A stretch of DNA of 64,000 bases from SOJA01 sp964598485 (GTDB lineage Archaea > Thermoproteota > Bathyarchaeia > Bathyarchaeales > Bathycorpusculaceae). Location of the stretch: NCBI GenBank assembly GCA_964598485.1, contig CAZRCD010000001.1, positions 62,001-126,000 of the forward strand, in the 5' to 3' direction. The translations under genes were made by a program, and so were the position numbers. Under the pieces are notes generated by a model that did not search any database, was not told where the DNA came from, and worked only from the letters and a program-made list of their open reading frames with translations. This document shows positions 58,294 through 64,000 of this stretch, in pieces. Within the stretch, counting starts at the first letter, position 1; the number at the start of each line of letters is the position of its first letter.

Positions 58294-59349
58294 GTGGACA
58301 TGGATCATTTTTTTACGGCGGTTGAGGAAAGAGAGCGTCCCGAGTTTAAGGGTAAACCAGTTATTGTGGGCGCTGATCCTAAAGAGGGAAAGGGAAGGGG
58401 AGTTGTCAGCACTTGTAATTATGAAGCGCGAAAGTTTGGTGTCAAGTCTGGTATGCCCATTTCAAGAGCTTGGAAGCTTTGTCCCGAAGCCGTCTACCTG
58501 CCAGTTAACTATGAGCTTTACAAGAAGGTTTCCAGCGAAATAATAGGTATACTGCGTAAATATGCAGACAAATTTGAGCAGTGGGGAATAGACGAAGCCT
58601 TTCTTGACGTTACGTCAAGAGTAAATAGTTGCGAGGAAGCTGAAGTTCTAGCGCATCAAATAAAAATGGAAATTCTTGAGAAAGAGGGACTTACCTGTTC
58701 AGTAGGCATAGGTCCAAACAAGCTTGTTGCAAAAATAGCCAGCGACTTCCAAAAGCCAGACGGCTTGACAGTTGTTAAGGAGGAAGATGTTGAAAAGTTT
58801 CTAGCGCCGTTACGCGTGCGTAAGCTTTTGTGGGTTGGGCGGAAGACCGAGCAGAAACTGAAGAGTATCGGAATAAACACCATTGGAGACTTAGCCGATT
58901 ATGATCCTGCTGTGCTAACGGAAAACTTTGGTGTAATGGGTACTCAGCTTCATTTGATGGCTCATGGAATTGACAGAAGCGAAGTTGAAGAAAGAGGGGA
59001 AGTCAAGTCTATCAGTCGTGACGTAACTTTTGAGGAAGACACTGATGATTTCGAGTTTGTCTTAAAAACTTTGGATAGGCTTTCGGAAGAAGTTCACAAA
59101 GACGTTTCGAAGCAAAACTTCTGTTTCAAGACAGTTACGGTTAAAGTGCGCTATGAGAATTTCGAAACTCACACACATGGGAAAACCCTGCCGTTTGTGA
59201 CCGATCGTCTGCAAGATTTACAGAAAACGGTTAAGGAACTTGTGCAAGACTATCTTAGGCCATATAGGAAAATGCGGCTTGTAGGCGTGAGAGTTTCAAA
59301 TTTTGTTTCTGCGGAAAAACAAAAAAGGTTAATATTAAGGCTTAGATGA
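58294..59349 (+). CDS. dinB: Y-family DNA polymerase (DinB/Dpo4), first strand outside the annotated start
   Basis: Translesion polymerase. Seen: DMDHFFTAVEERERPEFKGKPVIVG, ISRAWKLCP, YSADKFEQWGIDEAFLDV-type palm motif (QWGIDEAFLDVT with the catalytic Asp-Glu), SVGIGPNKLVAKIASDFQKP and the little-finger domain. The GTG at 58294 gives M-D-M-D and omits the first strand KKRVIFHV, encoded in frame just upstream, where no ATG/GTG/TTG exists back to the stop at 58213. A length change in G5A5 at 58268-58277 would connect either the GTG at 58242 or a TTG at 58248. Overlaps the next gene by four bases. Confidence 0.88.
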   Translation: MDMDHFFTAVEERERPEFKGKPVIVGADPKEGKGRGVVSTCNYEARKFGVKSGMPISRAWKLCPEAVYLPVNYELYKKVSSEIIGILRKYADKFEQWGIDEAFLDVTSRVNSCEEAEVLAHQIKMEILEKEGLTCSVGIGPNKLVAKIASDFQKPDGLTVVKEEDVEKFLAPLRVRKLLWVGRKTEQKLKSIGINTIGDLADYDPAVLTENFGVMGTQLHLMAHGIDRSEVEERGEVKSISRDVTFEEDTDDFEFVLKTLDRLSEEVHKDVSKQNFCFKTVTVKVRYENFETHTHGKTLPFVTDRLQDLQKTVKELVQDYLRPYRKMRLVGVRVSNFVSAEKQKRLILRLR

Positions 59350-59783
59350 ATACGATTTATCGAGGGAATATGATGAGTGAAGTTAGAAGATTATTAGAGA
59401 AATCAGGATACTCAAGCAAAGCAATAGAGTACTACTTGAAAAAGGTGAATGTTGGACGTGTAGAAAACCCGAGTGTGCACTTAGCCTACACCGGGCCATG
59501 TGGCGACTCCATGGAAGTCTACTTGAAAATCGAATCAGACGTAATAAAATGCGCAAAATTTCAAGCAATAGGCTGTGCAGGAGCTTTTTCAGCTGGGTCA
59601 GCTTTGATGGAAATGGTGAAGGAAAAAACTTTGGAGGAAGCCGTAAAGATAACAGAAGAAGATATTATTAATTTCTTGGGAGGCATCCCAAAACAGAAAA
59701 TCCACTGTGCTTGCCTGGCAAAAAGGACTCTGCGAAAGGCCATTGAGAAGCATAGGAGCGTTAAGACTAGAACTAATGTGTGA
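59346..59783 (+). CDS. Iron-sulfur cluster scaffold-like protein (IscU/NifU N-terminal family)
   Basis: 145 residues, or 136 if the ATG at 59373 is used. Sequence elements: PSVHLAYTGPCGDSMEVYLKI, ECAK-like IKCAKFQAIGCAGAFSAGSALMEMV and IHCACLAKRTLRKAI, which supply three Cys ligands, as in IscU. A helix precedes (SSKAIEYYLKKVNVGRVE). The ATG at 59346 overlaps the polymerase stop (ATGA). Role: scaffold or carrier of Fe-S clusters. No SufBCD or IscS gene in the window. Confidence 0.88.
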   Translation: MNTIYRGNMMSEVRRLLEKSGYSSKAIEYYLKKVNVGRVENPSVHLAYTGPCGDSMEVYLKIESDVIKCAKFQAIGCAGAFSAGSALMEMVKEKTLEEAVKITEEDIINFLGGIPKQKIHCACLAKRTLRKAIEKHRSVKTRTNV

Positions 59784-59794
59784 TCGATCGAAAT

Positions 59795-60340
59795 TCACTT
59801 AGGCAGTACGAACTCCCACTTACACCACAAATCCTTGGGGTGCTTGCCTGGTGGACAAACTATACAGTTTACTTCAGCGTTTGGATTCAGTGTTTTTGCA
59901 AAGTTTTTCAAGTAGCCAAACCGAACTTTTTTGCATGGAAACTCGTTTAAACCTTTTTTTAAACGGGCTTCTTGTGTTCTGCACCTGTCGATGCTTAAGA
60001 CAGCCCTATTATCGCTTATTTCGATTGTTTTGAAGGGTTGGTCTAAGGCCCAGCTTGACTTACGTAAAAGATTCATAATTGTTGGAATGCCAGCGTTTTC
60101 GCCCACTTGGAACATTCTTCGCAGGCTTTTGGCTTCGATTTTTGCCATAATCTGCCAGACTCCAGCATCGATTTCGGTTGCAGCTTCGGTGCCAAACTTT
60201 TCTTCTATGCCAAGAAAGTATAAGCCGTCAACTCTCCACACGTTTCTGATTTGAAGAAAGAAATAGTCAAGCAGATTTTCAATTGGTATTGTAGCCAACA
60301 TTTCACGATCTTCAGCATTTCCAGGCGGATACACGCTCAT
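59795..60340 (-). CDS. DUF6125-like protein
   Basis: 181 residues from the ATG at 60340. Helical N-terminal half with IENLLDYFFLQIRNVWRVDGLYFLGIEEKFGTEAATEID, then a beta part (TIEISDNRAVLSIDRCRTQEARLKKG) and a C-terminal CIVCPPGKHPKDLWCKWEF. Conserved Cys near the end (Cys in RCRT, PCKK, CIVC, WCKW) suggest a metal or heme-like site, similar to V4R-linked bathyarchaeal proteins. The family name is from memory and function is unknown. Tail-to-tail with the scaffold gene. Confidence 0.55.
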   Translation of the reverse strand: MSVYPPGNAEDREMLATIPIENLLDYFFLQIRNVWRVDGLYFLGIEEKFGTEAATEIDAGVWQIMAKIEAKSLRRMFQVGENAGIPTIMNLLRKSSWALDQPFKTIEISDNRAVLSIDRCRTQEARLKKGLNEFPCKKVRFGYLKNFAKTLNPNAEVNCIVCPPGKHPKDLWCKWEFVLPK

Positions 60341-60427
60341 ATAGAGACACCACACGAAGATTACAAATTATTATGGGATTAACCTTTTAAACCTAATCTA
60401 GTCAAAAAGAGACAAGCGGCGAAACAT

Positions 60428-61216
60428 TTGGAGCAGTCAATAGAAACTATTATTCTGGGAATCATTCAAGGCTTAACAGAGTGGCTTCCAATATCAAGCA
60501 CTGGACACCTGAAATTATTTGAGAACCTTTTGCACATGAAGGTTCCCATACTCTTTGATGTTATTCTCCATGTTGGAACCCTAATCGTAATTCTGTTTTT
60601 TTTCAGAAAAGAAATTAGCAAAATTCTCTCATCTCTCGCCCACTTAGACTTTGAAACAGAGCATGGGAAAATGGTGCCTCTAATAATTGTTGGAGTTGTC
60701 CCCACGGCATTGATTGGCTTAGTCTTTGGTTGGCTGATAGAGGGCTTTTTTCAGACAATTCTACGAATTGGCACAGCATTTCTTTTATTTGGGGTAGTGC
60801 TTTATTCCGCAAAGTTTGGGAAAGAGAAAACCGATAGCATAAACTATTCAACAGCCATAATGATGGGCATAGCACAAGGCATAGCCATAATCCCCGGCAT
60901 TTCACGAAGCGGAGCAACCATTGCAGCCGCACTTTTACTTGGAATCAAGCGGGAAAAAGCGTTCAAGTTCTCTTTTCTTCTTTCAATTCCAGCCATACTA
61001 GGCGCCTTAGGCTATACAGGTTACACAGAGTTCAGCGGATTAACATCAGTAGGGCTAGAGTGGGGTGAAATCCTTGCAGGAGCAATCGCAGCGATGCTTG
61101 TGGGCTATTTCGCCCTGAAACTGCTTTGGAAAACCATAACCAAAGGAAAATTTCATCTGTTTGCTTTTTACTGTTGGATACTCGGCGCAGTGTTAGTGTT
61201 GTTAAGCGTTTTCTAG
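60428..61216 (+). CDS. uppP: Undecaprenyl-diphosphatase-like membrane phosphatase (UppP/BacA)
   Basis: 262 residues and eight membrane helices. Catalytic signatures: GLTEWLPISSTGHLKL in the first loop and IPGISRSGATIAAALLLG in the second, with the conserved Glu, Ser and Arg. In archaea the substrate is more likely a dolichyl-type diphosphate released in N-glycosylation than undecaprenyl diphosphate. TTG start at 60428 is the only in-frame start giving the complete first helix. Its 3' end overlaps the convergent CCA-adding enzyme gene by 15 bases. Confidence 0.92.
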   Translation: MEQSIETIILGIIQGLTEWLPISSTGHLKLFENLLHMKVPILFDVILHVGTLIVILFFFRKEISKILSSLAHLDFETEHGKMVPLIIVGVVPTALIGLVFGWLIEGFFQTILRIGTAFLLFGVVLYSAKFGKEKTDSINYSTAIMMGIAQGIAIIPGISRSGATIAAALLLGIKREKAFKFSFLLSIPAILGALGYTGYTEFSGLTSVGLEWGEILAGAIAAMLVGYFALKLLWKTITKGKFHLFAFYCWILGAVLVLLSVF

Positions 61217-62626
61217 CCATCTAGGCTTACCGGATAGAAACTCTGTCAAAAACTTCGCAAACTCACTGTTCTTCTTGTAAACCCCTATTATTTCCTCGTT
61301 CACAAAAATTTGCAAACCTTCACGAAACTTTCTCGAAATTTGCTCAGCCACGCCCGTGCTTCTTCCACCATCCCTCAATTTATCTTTCAGCAACACTACA
61401 GCATCTGTGTATTTCCTGCAGATTTCCACAACCCATCTTCCATCTTCAATGTACGGTCCTGAAATGGTGTTTGGACTTTTCATATGTTTTAGTGAGAATT
61501 TTTCGCACTCATTTTTCTTTTCAAGGGGCGGTCCCAAATGCTTTTTTACCAGTGGGATGAAGCGTTGCTCAAGCTCGAAGATGAACATGTTGATGGTTTT
61601 TTCGTCACTCCATGCAAGGTCTCGTAAAACGTTGAAGCCGTTTAGTTGGATCAGTTTGTGTAATGAGCGTTTGGACTTGTAGAGTTGCCCCCAGAGAATA
61701 TCTGGAACTGCGTCAACTTTTTCAAAAGTTAAGAAAATAATTGCAGAGCCATGTTTTGCCAATTTTTGTTCGAGTTCTTTTGCTGGTAGAGCAGCAGTTT
61801 CTGGAGGGTAAAAGAACTTTGTATCTGGATTTCCTAGGAAAGCTCGTGCAGCAGCTACGAAAGTGTAAAGTTTTTTTGGTTGCACCGCTGAAGCAACATT
61901 TCTCCCCCTGTCCACTGGGTCAACAGTTACCAAGGGTTCTTTGAACAAAAGCTCTAACTCGTTTTCTCTTCCCTTGTAGTGACCTTCGATGTCGATGACT
62001 ATTCTCTTTTTGTATTGTGCAAAGGCTTTTAGCGCGTTTACAAAGAATTTGTAGCGTAAGATTAGGAGTTCGCACAGATAGCCACTGAACCCACCAACCT
62101 TAATTTCCGCACCGTAAACACCTATTCCCTTCATAAATTTCTTCAGCAACCGCACCTCGCCTTTCATTTGCTTCTCTAAGTGTTTCTTCACGTAGTCTGT
62201 GTGAAACGGCGTACGATCTGTGGCGCTTAACCATTCTCCTCGTTCAACTTTGTAGCAAGGCACGATGTTAATTCTAGTATCATCAACTACTGCTTCCAGA
62301 TATGGATGTTCAGCAAACCTTTCAATTTGTTTTGAGCCTTCTGTGGATTTTCTAGCTATTTTCAGGCAGATACTCCCAAGGGATTTGCGAGGTATGGTGG
62401 TTGGCACACGCATGAAAATGTCTATGTCTGGTTCTCTGCTGAGCCACGTGTCCTTTGCAACAGAGCCTTCCACGCGCACTTCAGCTTCAATGCCAAAGTC
62501 TTTAGATGCAGAAACAACTTTTTTTTCTAGCTTTTCAGCTAAATTCTCCATTTCAGCCCGTTCTCTCTTTTTCGGTGTAACCTTTCCCAAAACGGCTGCG
62601 CAGACCTTTTCAATTTCTTCCTGCAT
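61202..62626 (-). CDS. cca: CCA tRNA nucleotidyltransferase (class I, archaeal)
   Basis: 474 residues adding CCA to tRNA 3' ends. VEGSVAKDTWLSREPDIDIFMRV holds the GS motif and the D-x-D metal site; DDTRINIVPCYKV carries the third acid; KKFMKGIGVYGAEIKVGGFSGYLCELLILRY is the neck helix signature. The C-terminal body and tail follow. Length is normal for class I. Both tRNA genes in this window already encode CCA, so the enzyme may act mainly in repair or on other tRNAs. Confidence 0.95.
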   Translation of the reverse strand: MQEEIEKVCAAVLGKVTPKKRERAEMENLAEKLEKKVVSASKDFGIEAEVRVEGSVAKDTWLSREPDIDIFMRVPTTIPRKSLGSICLKIARKSTEGSKQIERFAEHPYLEAVVDDTRINIVPCYKVERGEWLSATDRTPFHTDYVKKHLEKQMKGEVRLLKKFMKGIGVYGAEIKVGGFSGYLCELLILRYKFFVNALKAFAQYKKRIVIDIEGHYKGRENELELLFKEPLVTVDPVDRGRNVASAVQPKKLYTFVAAARAFLGNPDTKFFYPPETAALPAKELEQKLAKHGSAIIFLTFEKVDAVPDILWGQLYKSKRSLHKLIQLNGFNVLRDLAWSDEKTINMFIFELEQRFIPLVKKHLGPPLEKKNECEKFSLKHMKSPNTISGPYIEDGRWVVEICRKYTDAVVLLKDKLRDGGRSTGVAEQISRKFREGLQIFVNEEIIGVYKKNSEFAKFLTEFLSGKPRWLENA

Positions 62627-62647
62627 AAAACCTTATCCTTTTTGTTA

Positions 62648-63214
62648 TTATCGTGGACAGAACTCTTTCAGGGTTGAATAAACTGGTCCTTTAGGCGTTA
62701 AGTTGCTTCTTTTAAGCCTCAAGCATTCAGCCCTAATGACTCCAAATTCGGAATTAACGTTTTCGCTTATGCATTTTACAAGTTCAGCCTTGTTCCTTCC
62801 AGATTTCACACGGGCAATCGTTAAGTGAGGACTAAAGCCTTTTGAGTCTGGTGCGAAACCTAATTCGCGTAGACGCGGCTCCAATTGACTGAAAATACTT
62901 CGCATCTGATCCGCACCCTCGGTTATTCCAACCCACACCACTCTTGGATACCGCAGATGCGGGAAGACACCTACATCTTGAATCTTAACGTCAAAGGGAA
63001 TGAACTGAACCTTTTTCATTTCTTCAAAAATTTTATCAACCATAGGCAGGGTTATGTTTCCAAGGAATCGCATGGTTATGTGAATGTTCTCGGGTTTGAC
63101 CAGTTTCAAGTTCGCCCCAGTTTTAACCAGAAGATTCTGTGCACCTGTTATTTTTCTCAGAACAGCTTCGTTGTCCATGTCAAAGGCTATAAAACTTCTA
63201 ATAGATTCTGACAT
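62648..63214 (-). CDS. thpR: RNA 2',3'-cyclic phosphodiesterase (ThpR/LigT)
   Basis: 188 residues from the ATG at 63214, which has AGGGGA eight bases upstream. 2H phosphoesterase with HITMRFLGN and HLTIARVKSG, the two H-x-T-x catalytic motifs, and SFIAFDM at the N-terminus. It opens 2',3'-cyclic phosphate ends of RNA and is often linked with CCA-adding enzyme and tRNA-splicing genes; here it lies between both, suggesting a tRNA-maturation cluster. Confidence 0.93.
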   Translation of the reverse strand: MSESIRSFIAFDMDNEAVLRKITGAQNLLVKTGANLKLVKPENIHITMRFLGNITLPMVDKIFEEMKKVQFIPFDVKIQDVGVFPHLRYPRVVWVGITEGADQMRSIFSQLEPRLRELGFAPDSKGFSPHLTIARVKSGRNKAELVKCISENVNSEFGVIRAECLRLKRSNLTPKGPVYSTLKEFCPR

Positions 63215-63259
63215 TAATCGATCCCCTTCCAAATATGCTTATTTTTTCTCCTTTTATAA

Positions 63260-63468
63260 ATGCTTTATACTGATTCACATGACGATGGGTTCATCCAGCT
63301 CACGCATTCAAATTTGCATCAAAACTCGAAGAAGTCAAGGCACCCTGCTTGTTGAGAGTTGAGACAAAAAGTGGGCATTCAGGAGCGACACCTACAACCA
63401 AGATAGAGGAATACTCCGACATAATGGCGTTCGTTTACAAACTACTCGAAATTGAGGAACAATGCTAA
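63260..63468 (+). pseudogene. C-terminal relic of a prolyl oligopeptidase
   Basis: A frame from ATG 63260 gives MLYTDSHDD; one base later the adjacent frame continues VHPAHAFKFASKLEEVKAP then CLLRVETKSGHSGATPTTK and IEEYSDIMAFVYKLLEIEEQ before a stop at 63466. This is the end of the S9A prolyl-oligopeptidase catalytic domain: DDRVVPAHSFKF (catalytic Asp region) and RVETKAGHGAGKPTSK (catalytic His). The Ser-containing part and the propeller are gone, and a C is missing from the Arg codon of DDRV. Nonfunctional remnant. Confidence 0.7.
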
Positions 63469-63477
63469 AAGCTGGTT

Positions 63478-64000
63478 TCAAGCTTTGAACCACTTGAATA
63501 TTAAATATCTTATTTTTTCCCTTTCTAAATCTGGCACTGCTATGATGAACCTTTTTCGCACGGTTGTTGCAAGTCTTCCAGCTTTAACAATTTCTGTAGC
63601 GGTTATCCCGGATTTGGCTCTTTTAACAGAAACCATGTAGGGTGCATGCTCTAGGCCTGGTCCATGTTTGTAAACTGCAAAGTCGCATCCAAACTTTATT
63701 CCTGGTGTAACAACAAAACCACTGTTGCGAAAATCGTGATAAACAGCATATTTGCCGTCGAATTCTTCATATAACTGTTTAGCCCTTTGACGAAGCTTTC
63801 TCAGAGTAACCCTCTTTCTTTCAGAACCCTCATATACCGTTATGATCTTTTTTTCAGCAAGATAAACGCCTTCCATCAAGTCTAGAATCAGTGGAACATT
63901 GAATTCGGGGATTTTAGGCTTCGAAATTCCAAGGGGTTTTCCATAAAAACCCATTTTATAAAGTTCTGAACCGTCTTTTGGGTTCCATACGACTAGAAAG
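63478..64000 (-). CDS. endA: tRNA-intron (splicing) endonuclease, 5' end outside window
   Basis: The frame is open to the right edge, so the gene begins beyond 64000; codons upstream of the ATG at 63954 read FLVVWNPKDGSELYKMGFYG, a normal EndA continuation. Catalytic triad region: FGCDFAVYKHGPGLEHAPYMV with Tyr and His, and AGRLATTVRKRFIIAV with Lys. The N-terminal-like subdomain (NVPLILDLMEGVYLAEKKIITV) is present. It cuts bulge-helix-bulge introns in tRNA and rRNA precursors. Neighbouring ThpR and CCA-adding enzyme genes fit a tRNA-processing group. Confidence 0.93.
   Translation of the reverse strand, partial: FLVVWNPKDGSELYKMGFYGKPLGISKPKIPEFNVPLILDLMEGVYLAEKKIITVYEGSERKRVTLRKLRQRAKQLYEEFDGKYAVYHDFRNSGFVVTPGIKFGCDFAVYKHGPGLEHAPYMVSVKRAKSGITATEIVKAGRLATTVRKRFIIAVPDLEREKIRYLIFKWFKA

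Noticed and set aside
1..64000. CRISPR arrays, insertion sequences, rRNA genes
   Set aside because: No regularly spaced repeats, no transposase or integrase frame and no rRNA signature were seen on either strand.

Overview
The window is an archaeal chromosome segment. It carries eukaryote-like transcription factors (TFB, a split TBP), an ESCRT-III/CdvB-type protein, SRP19, an archaeal GluRS, a HerA/NurA pair, a KorAB 2-oxoacid oxidoreductase, archaeal ribosomal-protein and RNA-polymerase gene order, CCA-encoding tRNA genes, and a complete run of the AcnX/UbiD variant of the archaeal mevalonate pathway. The combination points to a TACK-type, probably Bathyarchaeia-like, uncultured archaeon; the lineage is my inference and not demonstrated here.

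Layout. 0-4 kb: glycosyltransferase tail, TFB, TBP (broken by an apparent 1-nt deletion), two small genes, CdvB-like protein. 4-7.4 kb: a promoter-driven stretch with a possible structured RNA, two overlapping micro-ORFs, an Mrr-like nuclease, small genes, DUF211 and a VIT-type membrane protein. 7.6-10.4 kb: DEAD-box helicase, then an MFS transporter with foreign codon usage between imperfect direct repeats. 10.4-18.7 kb (minus): SRP19, GluRS, GGPP synthase, type-2 IPP isomerase, phosphomevalonate dehydratase small and large subunits, UbiD-type decarboxylase, mevalonate kinase. 19-22.9 kb: two PD-(D/E)XK-like nucleases, an unknown protein, a tiny cysteine protein, PDCD5/TFAR19, and a noncoding zone with inverted repeats, GCGCGC spacers and a regulator-gene relic. 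22.9-31.3 kb (minus): IPK, second mevalonate kinase, MEMO, S2, enolase, RpoN, S9, L13, L18e, Fe-S RpoD, S11, S4, S13.

31.5-40.8 kb: GNAT protein, tRNA-Asn, CBS protein, small gene, B12-binding radical SAM protein, UbiA prenyltransferase, small membrane protein, two divergent PadR-type regulators, KorAB. 40.8-45 kb: HerA and an enlarged NurA, then tRNA-Gln. 45-51.3 kb: five-gene peptide ABC importer. 51.5-58 kb: universal stress protein, a 1293-residue surface protein, a MacB/FtsX-type ABC permease with its ATPase. 58-64 kb: Y-family DNA polymerase, IscU-like scaffold, DUF6125-like protein, UppP, CCA-adding enzyme, ThpR, a relic of prolyl oligopeptidase, and the tRNA-splicing endonuclease running off the edge.

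Together the two isoprenoid clusters encode every step from mevalonate to GGPP, with two mevalonate kinases. Points that most deserve a second look: a 12-bp palindrome shared by the promoters of a PadR gene and the UbiA/radical-SAM pair; recurring noncoding motifs (GCGCGC next to stop codons, GTGCACC-N-GGTGCAC hairpins, A7TAG6-7TA); the MFS cassette; and several conserved genes (TBP, CdvB-like, ABC permease, DNA polymerase) whose frames look broken by single-base slips, which could be sequence errors or real recoding.
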